This document shows positions 53,763-64,000 of a stretch of DNA of 64,000 bases, one piece after another. Position numbers and translations under genes: made by a program. How positions within the stretch are numbered: the stretch's first letter is position 1; each line of letters begins with the position of its first letter. The notes under the pieces are model-generated. The model was not told the origin of the DNA, ran no database searches, and saw only the letters and a list, made by a program, of their open reading frames with translations. The stretch is from the NCBI RefSeq assembly GCF_052857255.1, contig NC_135505.1, positions 53,866,792-53,930,791 of the forward strand, in the 5' to 3' direction. Source of the stretch: Amblyomma americanum. Lineage: Eukaryota; Arthropoda; Arachnida; Ixodida; Ixodidae.

Positions 53763-53835
53763 GGCCGTCATGGCGGAATGGTAGCATCTCCGCCTCAAAC
53801 GCTAAAGGCCCTGGTTCGATTCCCCTCCTCCCTCT
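53763..53835 (+). mobile_element. tRNA-like SINE head or tRNA pseudogene
   Basis: It has an A box TGGCGGAATGG near 53770 and a perfect B box GGTTCGATTCC at about 53813. The anticodon and acceptor stems do not pair well, so I do not call a working tRNA. The sequence after it (TGACACAGCTTTCC...) is not known to me from the other SINEs here. Confidence 0.55.
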
Positions 53836-53849
53836 CTTGACACAGCTTT

Positions 53850-54535
53850 CCTTTTTTCAGTGAGTGTGCGGGGGCTTCAGTGGCTCCCGTAGTAAGCACC
53901 ACCGAATACGTTCGTTAGCGGTTAAGCACGTAAGGGCGGGTAAGGGCAGCTCTGCGGCGATGCACGAGGTGTGATGTCAAGCCAGGTGACGCTGCGAGCG
54001 CGTGGCGTCCACTAGGTTCAGCCGTTGCCTAGTAACGGCTCTGTGCCTCCTCCTCAGGAGGGCGAACAGTGAAATCGCAAGTTCGTGGCCAATGAAGCTT
54101 TCGCTACAGAAATGAGGCCGCGTGTGGGGCGAGCCGGTGCGCGTCCACGATAGAACATTGGAGCTCGACTTCGAGAGAGTCGTGGCAGTGGGTGGCTTAG
54201 TAGCGGGAAGTCTTTTTTAGCTAGGTGTTTCGCCAAGGGCAAAAAGCCTGCACTAGCCCGCACTGATGTCTGGGGTTTGGCGTCCCGCGCAGCACCACGC
54301 TACTCTGCCCACTGACTCCAGCCTCCCGGTGGCCAGGCAGCCTACCGACACGCTCCTGCCTGCTGGTACCGGCCTCAGGGTATCCAGGACATCACCGCGA
54401 ACCGGTTGCCTGCTGATACTTTCCCGATGACCGAGTTGTACCTGCGCCGCCGACTGCTGCAGGTGGCCGACTGTCTAACAGTGCTTTTCAGCGGAAGACA
54501 GAGCGGCGCGCACCAGAAACCATTGTAAGATATAT
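53850..54535. other. No gene recognised
   Basis: GC-moderate sequence with short frames and no motif seen. It may be the body of the SINE at 53763 plus other repeats. Confidence 0.4.
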
Positions 54536-54619
54536 ATTTTGTTATCACTTTACCCACAGCTCACTGAGGCATTATTATGTGGGCAAGACAACTGAAATAC
54601 AGTCGAAAAAGCAGGAACT

Positions 54620-55078
54620 TCAGACAAAAAGCGAATAGGCGAGCAACTGAATCAAACAAGCATACAGACAAAACTTTTTACAGAAACAAAAATAACAAAA
54701 AAGCAATAACAACGGCTTATTTACTATGCATAGTTCGCAAAGAGGAGCAAAATACATCAGTGGATTTAATGGTAGTAATATCATGTAGGAGTTTATTGCA
54801 TTCGCGAATTGTACGGGGGAAGAAGGACATCTTGAAGAAGTGCGTTTTACACCTGATCTATTTAGTTTAAAGGCAGGATCAAGACACGGTGATACATAGC
54901 CGGAAAGACGCAGATAATGCTCCTGGTTAATACCAGTCTTGTTGTGAAAGATACTGAGGAGAAATTTCAGTCTAAGAAGTTTCCTTCGCAGCTGGAGTGA
55001 TTCCCAACGAAGGTTATTCTTTGCAGCGGAGACGCTAAAATTGCTCGAAAAATTGAACTTAACAAATCGCCCTGCCAA
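54620..55078 (-). pseudogene. L-h RT thumb and C-terminus
   Basis: A 152-residue open frame: AGRFVKFNFSSNFSVSAAKN, LRWESLQLRRKLLRLKFL, IFHNKTGINQEHYLRLSGYV and FANAINSYMILLPLNPLMYF. This is the conserved end of CR1-like ORF2. The upstream block (LEYACCVCDPWLQVDIHKIE) is near 55100-55140 in another frame. Confidence 0.8.
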
Positions 55079-55499
55079 ATTCTGGATCCTTTCGATCTTG
55101 TGAATATCTACCTGCAGCCAAGGGTCGCAGACACAACAAGCATATTCAAGTACTGGCCGAATATTACTTTTATACAGGAGATCTTTGGCATTAGGCGGTA
55201 AATTCTTCGCATTTCTGCGAAGAAACCTCAGCGCTCTGTAAGTCTTACTTGTAATGTAGTCTACATGGAGACGCCAGGATAAATTTGCAGTAAAGTAAAC
55301 ACCAAGATATTATGGTTGAACGTTTGTGGCAATGTTTGCGTGTTAATACATTATGAAAGGCATGAGAAGTTTTTTTATAGTAAAACACTTGTACACCTAT
55401 TTTTTCACGTTATAATCCATGCGCCAAGTATTGCACCAGTTAGTAATCAAGGGTAAATCATTGTGCATGTAAATGCAATCGTCGGAAGCTTGAATGATC

Positions 55500-56175
55500 C
55501 TCTATAGAACGCAGTCGACTGCAAACACACGCATTTTTGAAGAATTACCGCAACATATATCACTCATGTATGTTAAAAAGAGTGGCCCCAGAATCGACAT
55601 CAGAGGTACGCCAGACGATACGTCTGTCATACCAGACTGCGCTCCTTTTGAAACTACTATTTGACGTCTCAAATTTAGATATTCTTTAATCCCGGCAATA
55701 ATGAACAATTCATGCTGTTCCAGGAAAGTTTTTCAAGCAGTAAAGAATGGGCGACTTAGTCAAAGGCTTTTTGGAAATCTAAACGTAGTCTATAGTGAAT
55801 TCCTCATCCAAGGCACCAGCCGGATCATATGTTATTTTGGCGAATTGCGTGACACAAGCAAATTCAGTGCGGAAACCGCGTTGCTGGGGGGATAGTAACA
55901 AAAAAAGCATTCAAATTATTCATAATGTTTGTAAAAAACATCTTCAAGCACCTTGGAGCTAATACTCGTTAGCGTGTTGGGACGGAAATTTGAAACGATA
56001 CTGCGGCGCCCCGACTGGTGTACTTACACGACTTGAGCAAATTTCCAGTCAGCTGGCAAATCACTTTCTTAAAGCGATTTTGGGAAAATAACAAACGAGT
56101 ATTTTGATTACGGGCCCGCGCACGAAGAAAGTAATGCAGATGGTAAGCTTTCTTGCCCCGTGGCTTTGGAAGCAT
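55500..56175 (-). pseudogene. L-h reverse transcriptase remnant
   Basis: Pieces: CQLTGNLLKSCKYTSRGAA near 56020-56080, VLAPRCLKMFFTNIMNNLN near 55920-55970, FRTEFACVTQFAKITYDPAG near 55810-55880, KAFDKVAHSLLLEKL in broken frames near 55750, and in 55502-55708 GVPLMSILGPLFLTYMSDI followed by FAVDCVL, where the YADD/FADD box reads FAVD. Confidence 0.75.
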
Positions 56176-56499
56176 TCAGTGTTTCTAGCAATGTTTGAAT
56201 TCCGGTTTCTTGCAATATTTGATGCTGGTGTTCATATTGTCATCTCCTAGTTGTAAGTGCCCTACAGTGTATGCATTCGTGTTAGTGTGCAAGCGGGCAA
56301 GGTATGCCGAATGCTGCCGTGGTCGCTCAAGAGAGAGAGCGTTTATTCATTGAAAGGCAGAGAGGTTGGCCTGAAAGATATCTGGCCTGCTACTCTGCAC
56401 TGGAGAACGGGAAGAAAAGCAAAGAGGGTCACGATGGGGGATGATGATGATCGGCGGAGGCAGATGAAAAAATACATAAAAAATGAACACTTTCTGACA

Positions 56500-57492
56500 T
56501 CACAAACACGAGGCAAGGTCAGTGTCGCTTAAAAAGCGTGAGAGCGCTCGCGTTGCCTGTACACTTTTAGAACTATCTGGCCAAGAGCAGGAGATGTTAT
56601 CCTCCGAGAGAGGCCTTGTGTCGATAGACCTCAAAACAGATGCAAGCATAAGTTTTTCACGTGTATATGCTGGAAACACCACTAAAACATGTTCTATAGT
56701 CTCTTGCACGCCACATATAGTACAGTCCTGGGAGTCGACTTTTCCTATTAAGTGCAAGTATTTGCACGTGAAGGGCACGTTTACACATAACTTACGGATT
56801 ACGCATGCAATAGGGCGTGGAGTTTCGCGAGGAACAGAAAAGGTCTTTGTCGGATCTAGCCGTTTAAGGCGTATGTGTCGAGTGTCTGGTAGGTCCCAGT
56901 ACCTAGCCGTCGCACTCCTCATTGATTCCGAAAGGAGACAAGTGGTGTCCGGTCTAGAGAACGGCTCAGCTGTACGCAGGCCACTGCGGATGGCGCTCCT
57001 TGCTTCAGCGTCGGCGGTATCATTTCCATCAAGACCGCAGTGTCCAGGGATCCACTGAAACACTATACGGTGGCCTGTTTCCTGAGCAAATGAAAGGAGA
57101 CTAATAATATCAAGAGCCAGAGCTTGGTAGGCCGTGTGACGTAAGAAGCACCTCAAAATTTGTAGCGCAGGTTTACAGTCAGTGAAAATGCATCACTCTT
57201 GAGGCGGTTCTCCGAAGATGTGGCGGATCGCTTCCCGAAGGCCCGGAAGCTCTGCAGCGGTTGTAGTAGACTTGTGCCTTAAAAAAAATCTGTAGGTCGT
57301 CTGCTGAGCGGGGATTGCGAAAGCTGCTGTTGATGTCTTTGGTGACGCAGATCCATCTGTGTATACGTGCACACAGTTTTGGTATCCTGACCAAATGTAG
57401 GCAAGAGCAAGTTGCTTCAGTCCGTTAACCGGCATCACAGATTCCTGGATTATGCCACGGACATGCAGGCATAATGAAGGCTGTGTCGTCAC
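56500..57492 (-). CDS. L-i RNase H and C-terminal region, two frames
   Basis: Frame 57193-57492 starts RNase H: VYTDGSASPKTSTAAFAIP (first Asp) and TTTAAELPGLREAIR (Glu). Across a shift near 57160-57190 comes IFTDCKPALQIL (third acidic site), then frame 56500-57156 with FQWIPGHCGLDGNDTADAEA (last Asp). All four catalytic residues are kept. A zinc-like CTICGVQETIEHVLV follows, with the last Cys lost. One frameshift separates the halves. Confidence 0.85.
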
Positions 57493-57727
57493 CTATGGTG
57501 GCTGGAAGAGATGATGCGGCAGGACATAGCCTGATGGCAATTCGGATCGATGGAAGCGCAGTGCACGTGCAAAACTGCTGTCCGATCGCTCATCAAAAAT
57601 CTCCGTCTGCGGGTGACAGCGGTGCCGTGTAAGCGCGCGTAAATATACATGAAGTGGTTCATGTGACAAGTAGATCGATATTGGGCACACACGAGATTCC
57701 TCAATTGTGCCTTTGTTCTAGGCATAA

Positions 57728-58060
57728 TAATAATATTAATTGGTTTTGGGGGAAAGGAAATGGCGCAGTATCTGTCTCATATATCGTTGGACACCTGAAC
57801 CGCGCCGTAAGGGGAGGGATAAAGGAGGGAATGAAAGAAGAAAGAAAGAGGTGCCGTAGTGGAGGGCTCCGGAATAATTTCGACCACCTGGGGATCTTTA
57901 ACGTGCAGTGACATCGCACAGCACACGGGCGCCTTAGCGTTTTTCCTCCATAAAAACGCAGCCGCCGCGGTCGGGTTCCTGCGTTTTTATGGAGGAAAAA
58001 CGCTAAGGCGCCCGTGTGCTGTGCGATGTCAGTGCACGTTAAAGATCCCCAGGTGGTCAC
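57728..58060. mobile_element. SINE family 1 with its end duplicated as an inverted repeat
   Basis: From 57728 (ATA-rich tail) to 57979 (tRNA-side end, GCCGCCGCGGTCGGG) this is a copy of the family also seen at 33320-33570, in minus orientation. Its last 79 bases (57882-57960) are repeated inverted at 57980-58058 with a single mismatch. The loop is 19 bases. The full tRNA head is missing. It sits inside the thumb of LINE L-i. Confidence 0.85.
57882..58058. repeat. 79-bp inverted repeat with 19-bp loop
   Basis: Left arm 57882-57960 and right arm 57980-58058 are reverse complements except for one base (CGTGCAGTG versus CACTGCACG position). It would fold into a long hairpin as RNA or cruciform DNA. 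Arms this similar suggest a recent or well-maintained duplication. Confidence 0.95.
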
Positions 58061-58428
58061 AATGTCGTAATCCGAGGCACATCTTGAGCGCCTGTGCTTG
58101 GACAGTCTCTAATGTCCGCAAGCAGGAAAAGCTCACGGTAGAGAGTATAAGAACGCTGTAATGAATATAGCCTATAAAGAGAGTATCGCAAAGTCCTAGC
58201 AAAGAGCGCTCCGTTGGGCCCAATCTAATGCCTGCTACGAAGCGAGGACATGGCAAAAAAGAGTGAGCCTTTTCTTTGGCCCATTTATTTCCCTCGACCA
58301 TACCCAATCGCGGTCAATAATAATGCCCAAAAATCTATGGTGGGAGACATATAGTATTGCAACCCCTTGAAGTGTTACCGGGTAGCTGCCGACAGACTTG
58401 CACATTTTTCAGCTGCTATGTGCAAACC

Positions 58429-58910
58429 CTAACGTCGTAGGTACCTTGAAGTAGATGACACGGCGCGTTGTAATCTCGCGCGCGTTTGCGGACGTGTCGA
58501 ACCCGAAGCCGACATGCAGATATCATCAGCATAGGCATTGATGTGAATGGGAGTGGGAAGTTCACTCACCAGTCCAATCAATGCCACGTTAAATAGGGTC
58601 GGGCTGAGAACACTTCCCTGAGGAACTCCACGGCAAACCTGATGACGGGTAGTCTCTCCATCAGGCGTAGACATGTAAACGAACCGGCCGTTGAGGTAGC
58701 TCACAGTCCACGAGTGCATCCGCGGCCGCCAACGCCTATGTCGTCAAGGGCATCAAGGATGGCGTCATGAAGTACTTTATCGTAGGCCCCTTTGATGTCT
58801 AAAAAGACTGCAGCGACGAGTCGGCGACTACGTTTTTCATGTTCCACTGTCGATATGAGGTCAATTACGCTGTCAATCAAAGAACGTTCCCGCCGGAACC
58901 CGGTTATCAT
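58429..58910 (-). CDS. L-i reverse transcriptase palm, two frames
   Basis: Frame 58701-58910: MITGFRRERSLIDSVIDLIS, then VAAVFLDIKGAYDKVLHDAI (first Asp box). After a shift near 58705-58719, frame 58429-58719: WTVSYLNGRFVYMSTP, CRGVPQGSVLSPTLFNVALI, and YADD at 58522-58533. Catalytic residues are all kept. The family is I-like. Confidence 0.85.
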
Positions 58911-59104
58911 GTCCGGATAGTCAGCATTCTGCTCTAAAAGTATTCGAGCCGCTCCAGCACCACTTGCTTCACAACCTTACCGACGCAGCTTGCTATTGCA
59001 ACTGGCCATTATGAGGTGAGCCCATAAGAGGCCTTCCAGGCTTCAAAAGAGCAATCAGGCGGCTGATCTTGCAGTATTCTCGAACGATTCCGGAAGCCCA
59101 TGTA

Positions 59105-59640
59105 TCATTCTAGTAGTTGAGAAGCGTAGTTCGGCCTTCCATGCCAAGATGAGACAGACGCGTACGAAATCCCGTCAGGACCAGGTGTAGATGTGCGCCT
59201 ACACGAGGAAAGAGCAGCTTCTAGTTCACTCATCGTCCATAGCATGTCGTAGTGGTCGTCTGGTGAAGGTGGCACAAAAGCCTCTAAACTGTTTGATGCT
59301 ACCGGACTTGTGCCCACAACCATTTTTCAGAATTCTTCTGCTACCTCTACATTATTACGGTGTTGGTAAATGGACATGGCACGGAAATGATACCGTTCTT
59401 GTGGGGGTGAACGCAAGCTCTTGGCTGCATGCCAGATACGCAACAGCGGTTTGAGAGGGTCCAGCGATGAACAGAACTGCCTCCAATGTTGTCTTTCCAA
59501 TCTTTATTTGTCGTTGAGCTCGGCGACAAAGGGCGAGATCATACGTAGATTTAGTTTTTCTGTATTTCCTTTCGGAGTGCCGACGGACTGCGCGTAGTCT
59601 TTCGGATTCCACGTTAATAGTAGATTCTGGCATAGGCGCA
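59105..59640 (-). pseudogene. L-i endonuclease-RT linker
   Basis: Frame 59355-59633 is a basic helical linker (SERLRAVRRHSERKYRKTKS). Frame 59105-59323 has ELEAALSSCRRTSTPGPDGI, the conserved block before RT fingers. A shift separates them. Confidence 0.7.
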
Positions 59641-59788
59641 CATAAATACCGCGTGGTCTCACCGGGAGAGGACGTTATCCAGCATCTATTTTGGACAGGG
59701 TTGCGAGGTCCGCACAGGAAGTCTTCAAACTCGTTCTAAAGGCAGGTCAGTCAATATATCGCGTGCGAGACGAAGTAGTTGGTGCGTA

Positions 59789-60375
59789 CTACTTGACGCA
59801 TACATACTTTGAAATGTGGTCATTCCCTAGTGTTTCCACGTCACTGCACCAGCTGACGTAAGACTGGAGATTTGCTGAAACAAACGCCAGATCCAAGCAG
59901 CTGCTGTACGACATGCCACGCAGAAATGTAGGTGAACGATCGTTGATATTTACGAAATTCTGGGAGTGAATAAAGTTAGAAAAGTTCCTCCCTCGGTTAT
60001 TCATAACAGCACCGCCCCACTGAGGGTGATGAGCGTTAAAATCACCCACTAGTATATGAGGAGCTATGCAACTCTGGATAGCAGAATATAGGTAAGAAGT
60101 ATCAAATGCATATCTAGGTGGAATGTAGGCCAAGATTATTGAAAAGATCCGTCCTTTTAGCGTGACTGTCAAACATATGTAATGATTTTTGTTGTGTGGC
60201 TGAAGGACGTGGCCGACGTGCGCAATGTTTTGGCGTATGCAAACTAACACTTTGTTTCGTCTTCTTCACGAGACTACAGCGGCACGTACCCAGAAAGGCG
60301 GCGTCGTCCGGGTCCACGCAATACTGGTACAGCTGCATGAAAGCTGCAGGACGCATCAGCTCATCCGGCACTGCA
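59789..60375 (-). CDS. L-i endonuclease, C-terminal part
   Basis: Frame 59789-60250: VCIRQNIAHVGHVL, AYIPPRYAFDTSYL, HILVGDFNAHHPQWGG (GDFN box), SSCLDLAFVSANLQ and LGNDHISKYV where SDH reads NDH. Upstream pieces to about 60375 (YQYCVDPDDAAFLG) are in another frame. The first part of the domain is in the inverted block at 60700-60890. Confidence 0.8.
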
Positions 60376-60379
60376 GCAT

Positions 60380-60950
60380 GAGCCTAAAAACGATAACAAG
60401 ACGGCTGCGGCAGTGTCTTTTGTTACCGCAGCGGCTCAGCCTGACGTATTTGTGTTAACTTCCTCTGATGCCGAATGGCCTGCTCTGCCTTCCCGGGACA
60501 TCGCCATGGCTAGACGAAGACTGGTTGCCACTCCAGCTGACACGGCTGGCAAGCCTGAAGGTCGAGTTCTGAGCATTATGTTAAAAAGGCTTGTGTTTTC
60601 AATGCGCGTGCTAGTTTCAGGCATTAACACGCCAACAGCAAAGATTGTTGTGCAGATTTTGGATGCACTTGAGCCGCTCATGGCGAAATTGCAGTAATTC
60701 AATATGGCACAACCAAAACCCACCTCCTCTGTTACATTACATGTGCTCCGCAGTGTAGTGGTGCAATGGAATGCCCGAGGCCTACGCGGTCGTCTGAGTG
60801 ACTACTGGCAATTTTTCCACAAGTACCGCTGCCCTGTGCTTGTTATATGTGAGCCCAACAAGCCGTCTCCTTTCCGCCTTTTTGGCCGCTCAAGGAAACA
60901 ATGTTGTGATGCTGAATACGGCCTGTTTATCGCGAAGAGCTTGTGAACAG
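60380..60950 (+). pseudogene. Inverted 5' part of L-i: ORF1 end and ORF2 start
   Basis: On the plus strand frame 60413-60697 ends an ORF1-like protein (RRRLVATPADTAGKPEGRV, VQILDALEPLMAKLQ, stop). Six bases later the frame 60704-60946 starts ORF2: MAQPKPTSSVTLHVL, then VVQWNARGLRGRLSDYWQFF and VLVICEPNKPSPFRLFG, the Asn and Glu boxes of the endonuclease (CEPN for the usual QEP). This is opposite in orientation to the rest of the element. Confidence 0.75.
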
Positions 60951-61111
60951 AGCTGAGCGCGTTAACTACATCACACCCGCATAACCGGCCCAGAAAATAA
61001 GTAAAGTTCATTTCTTTGCCAACTGAAAACATAAACATGGCTTTTTTATTTCTATAGAATTATAGGCGACTACTGAGGATTTACTGTGGCATAAAAAATA
61101 TTTAACGGTCA

Positions 61112-61658
61112 ATGATGCCCACAGCTTTCTGTCTTCAAAAAACCAATCTTTGTCCACAATATGTGAATATCCTGCAACATAATAAAACGTATAGTCGCTA
61201 TCTCGAGCACGCAAACAGACTCTCGAGAGGCATTGCGATTGTCGTTAAAAGCGGCGTACAAAACTTGGACCTATTGCAGTCAGCATCTTCAGTTATAAAC
61301 AATATTAATCTGCTCTGTCTATACTGCTCCACATTTTACATTACCATGCCATGAACTACAAGAGCTCATCTATGAACTTCCACTGCTCTACTTGGTAATT
61401 GGGCATTTTAACGTTCACTCTTTTCATTTGGGGAGCGAACACTGTGAATCTAGGAGCCAAATAACTGAATATTTCAACATAAGAAATAATGCATGCCTTT
61501 TAAAGGCAGAAAATGCCACATGCTGCTCCCCAACCTCAGGGAAAACGAGCTGTTCAGATTTATCTTTTTGTTCACCTTGTGTTTTTAAAGATTTTAAATT
61601 GCATGCTATTCACTTTAACATGCCAACCAGAAATCATCCCTCAACACCGCGAAAATAG
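61112..61658 (+). pseudogene. L-j endonuclease remnant
   Basis: Frame 61112-61354: AFCLQKTNLCPQYVNILQHN (usual LQETNL, Glu changed to Lys) and SRGIAIVVKSGV. Frame 61392-61658: MVIGHFNVHSFHLGSEH (usual GDFN, Asp changed to His) and SCSDLSFCSPCVF. Catalytic residues are lost. Confidence 0.75.
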
Positions 61659-62508
61659 AAGGCCCATTTAGCAGACTGGCAAATTTTTAGAGCAGAAGTC
61701 ACATTAGAAAAAGTCGTCTTATAAAATCCTATCATTGATGAAATAAATAAAAAGTTCACGAATTGTGTCATGACTGCCCACGCTTAGGTATTCCGCAGGC
61801 TTTAGGAGTGGTGCGACAAAACCACAAAGTGTGGCGAACAAAAGACTGCATGGAAGAAAGAAACAACCAGATAGAGCTTGGAGTAAATTTCCCAGGTACC
61901 TGACACAGCAAAACCTCGCAAATTTTAAATAAGGCAAGAGCTTAAGCTCAGTACTTCTGTCGCAGCTCCGAGAAAGCTTCACGGTAGACTTACGTTTCAT
62001 CTATAAACATTCAATTCACAAGAAAATATGTGTAGGAGCATATTCAAAAATTAAATGGAAGCTTCTGATTGTTATCATTTCCTCTCCTGACTACACCTGG
62101 TACACAAAAGAGCATAAGAAAACAGGCAGACCTTTTGGGCAACACTTCGTTGCTTTTTCCAAATTATCTAACTAACCACAGATATTTTTTAATCGCAAAA
62201 ATATAGCCTTAAGCAGACTTGAAACAAGTGAAGGTTGAATGGAACATTAGAACAATTTAATTACTCTCCAGATATATTATCAAATGATTGCCCATCTTTA
62301 TCAGCCTGCCATGGAGGCACTCCTTACTTTCTTTAACATAATACCCATCGAATAAAAAAACCTAAGGTGTGCAAAACAGCCGTGATATTGCCTTTCCAAA
62401 AGCCTGGAAAACCGCCAACTTCCAGTAGTAGCTAAAGGCGAATAGCCCTTACATGCTCTCTCGCCAAATAATTTTAAAGTGTCCTGAACATAAGAATAAC
62501 GTTCCTTC

Positions 62509-63300
62509 TTGAATTCTGCGACCTCCGTGATATCCATCACTGCGGTTTTTAAAAAGAGATGCTCAACAACACATCATTTAGTTCGATTTGAAATTACTTT
62601 CCGAGAAGCATTTTTACACAGACAGCACTGTCTTGCCGCTTTCTTTGATATAGAGAAACCATACGATACAACCTGGAAGTTTGGGATCCTCAGTGGCTTA
62701 GGAGACTTAAATATCGGTGGTAGGATGTTGAACTGCTCAATTATGTCCTTTTCGACTGTTCTTTTCACGAACGCGTAGGCGCAACCCTCTCGAAGAACTT
62801 CATTCAAGGTAATAGAGTACCTCTGGGGTGTGTATTCAGCACGACGTTCTTTATTATAAATTTAATTCCACAGCTAAAATAACACCGAAGTCCATCATGT
62901 ATTCAGTCTATGTCAATGATATTCAAATCACCTGCACATCCTCAGATAAAATTACATGCTAGAGACAAGTAGAACTGGCCGTAAACTAGTGACATGGGCA
63001 GAAAAAAATGGTTTCAAGTTTTCTACACAAATATCAGGAGCAGTTCAGTTTTCGCTTAAAAAATGCTACACACTGATCAGAGACTTTATCGGAATGAAGT
63101 CACATTGCCAGGAAAACATGAGCACAAAATTTTAGGAATAACGTTTGACAAAAGACTTAATTCGTTTCGCACAAAAACGCCCTAAAACAGTTTCTTGATT
63201 CCTTAATATACTGAAAGTTCTCTGAAGAAACCACTGGGGTTCTTTTAGGAAATGTCTGTTAAAAATTTATCGCTAAGCTGTGCACCCTAATTTAGGTTAT
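62509..63300 (+). pseudogene. L-j reverse transcriptase remnant
   Basis: Frame 62509-62778: TTHHLVRFEITFREAFLHRQ, then HCLAAFFDIEKPYDTTWKFG (first Asp box kept). Further on, VPLGCVFSTTFFIIN near 62820 and a catalytic box YVND at 62909-62920 in place of YADD. The thumb (TWAEKNGFKFST) is near 62995. Confidence 0.75.
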
Positions 63301-64000
63301 GGATGTGTAGTTTATTAGTCACTGAGACCATCGTACCTTAAACAACTTGATCCAATACATAATTTAGGTTAAATCTTCCCGCTGGTGCACACAGGACGTC
63401 ACAAATAAAGTCTGTACGTAGAAAGTAGCGAACCATCACTGACAGACAGAAGAGCCATGCTCACATGCTCGTACATTCTAAAAATCCGTTAACATCACAA
63501 GTATCTATGTTACCCCGTAGCTACAAAGTGCCCGTCCAGAACACTCTACCGCAAACTGCTCGGCCACTGCGCTTGCGATTCGAAGAGATGTGCCAAAACC
63601 TCGATGCACTAGACAAAATGCGCAACATTGCTCGAATGTGCGGTCCACTGCCCCCATACGGCAATTTCCTTGCAACCTGTTCGCTAGCTCTTACACAGTT
63701 CCACAAAAAACAATTTTCATACCAAGCCATGATACAAGAATTTCTTAGTTGAGCAAGAATACACAACTTTCACAGCTTTTTATATAGATGGTTCTAAAAC
63801 AGATGCCTACGTTGGAAGCGCAGTTGTACAGGAGAATTGGTATAAAGCGATAAAATTTGCAGAGCTTGCATCCATCTTCACGGTCGAATGTTACGCCATC
63901 TGTGCAGCCTTACAGAAAATTTTAATTAGAATCTCACAAACAGTGTTATATACACAGATTCTGTAAGTGTGCTTACAACCTTTAACTTCATAAGTGTAGT
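63300..64000 (+). pseudogene. L-j thumb end and RNase H start
   Basis: Near 63765-63900 the frame reads FYIDGSKTDAYVGSAVV, then TVECYAICAALQKILI. These are the first Asp and Glu boxes of LINE RNase H. A third (YTQIL, near 63955) is partly recognisable. The domain continues past the window. Confidence 0.7.

Larger units (their letters stand above)
54540..56175 (-). mobile_element. LINE L-h, CR1-like, minus strand, 5'-truncated
   Basis: RT motifs at 56170-55500 and the C-terminus at 55080-54620 are in CR1-like order, with the endonuclease missing. It consists of one truncated copy with many stops. Confidence 0.8.
57489..58310 (-). pseudogene. L-i RT thumb, split by a SINE
   Basis: Frame 58029-58307 ends VQAQALKMCLGLRHC at 58060, where the SINE begins. 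Frame 57489-57725 resumes after it (RNLVCAQYRSTCHMNHFMYI). The two halves join sensibly, with the usual 'LGLP.C' thumb text interrupted at that point. Confidence 0.75.
56325..60950 (-). mobile_element. LINE L-i, I-like with RNase H, 5' end inverted
   Basis: From 60375 down to 56500 the minus strand gives endonuclease, RT, thumb, RNase H and a Cys/His tail, then a 3' UTR with AATAAA and a (CT)n tail near 56325. The beginning of the element (end of ORF1 and start of ORF2) lies at 60376-60950 but on the plus strand. A SINE palindrome (57728-58060) splits the thumb. The copy is 5'-truncated and inactive. Confidence 0.85.
61100..64000 (+). mobile_element. LINE L-j, I-like with RNase H, plus strand, cut by window edge
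   Basis: The plus strand gives endonuclease (61112-61658), linker, RT (62509-63300), thumb and the start of RNase H (63770 onward) before the window ends. Frames are short and full of stops. No ORF1 is seen, so it may be 5'-truncated near 61100. Confidence 0.8.

Noticed and set aside
53763..53835. A functional tRNA gene
   Set aside because: The B box is perfect, but the anticodon and acceptor stems do not pair, so it is a SINE head or pseudogene.
56522..57058. A 178-residue plus-strand frame
   Set aside because: It lies antisense to the L-i RNase H and C-terminal region.

Overview
This window is eukaryotic and consists almost entirely of transposable-element debris. I recognise no host protein gene. 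The abundance of I/Jockey-like and CR1/L2-like LINEs, Ty3/gypsy LTR elements and tRNA-derived SINEs recalls a large, repeat-rich arthropod genome. My best guess is an ixodid tick. That is inference from remembered repeat families, not proof. Apart from one LINE, nearly every open frame is a broken fragment of gag, protease, reverse transcriptase (RT), RNase H, integrase or endonuclease.

Region 1-27.8 kb is a nested stack. Gypsy element A (minus) fills 1-2.97 kb and runs off the left edge. A plus-strand I/Jockey-like LINE (L-a) lies at 3.34-6.60 kb and ends abruptly against the gag of gypsy element B (minus). B shares one complete LTR (7781-8126) with gypsy element C (minus), which reaches a second LTR at 27624-27816. 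Element C is split three times: by a nearly complete I-like LINE (L-b, 8.59-14.25 kb, minus) in its integrase, by a CR1/L2-like LINE (L-c, 17.29-20.53 kb, minus) between protease and RT, and by another CR1/L2-like LINE (L-d, 20.96-25.95 kb, plus) inside its protease. L-d keeps a 5' array of 235-bp repeats, each with a TATA box. C also carries an inverted copy of its own integrase tail (15.09-15.44 kb).

Region 27.8-45 kb is older. It holds a decayed I-like LINE (L-e, 28.1-32.7 kb, with an unexplained 1.1-kb block inside), SINE copies, an LTR fragment E (37.4-39.2 kb, plus), LINE L-f (39.8-41.3 kb, minus), a CATA/CACATA microsatellite (41.5-42.0 kb) and a 113-bp satellite of about 23 copies (42.4-45.0 kb).

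Region 45-64 kb has gypsy element D (45-47.3 kb, minus), a tRNA-derived SINE at 49.65 kb, a pair of degenerate LTRs bracketing a Gly/Pro-coding GC minisatellite (50.6-53.7 kb), CR1-like LINE fragments L-g and L-h, an I-like LINE with RNase H (L-i, 56.3-60.95 kb) whose 5' end is inverted and which contains a palindromic SINE, and a plus-strand RNase H-bearing LINE (L-j) that runs off the right edge.

The enzymes belong to two life cycles. LTR elements use Gag, protease, RT/RNase H and integrase, with tRNA priming at the PBS. LINEs use an RNA-binding ORF1 protein plus an endonuclease/RT for target-primed reverse transcription, and the SINEs presumably borrow that machinery. Almost all copies here carry stops, frameshifts or lost catalytic residues.
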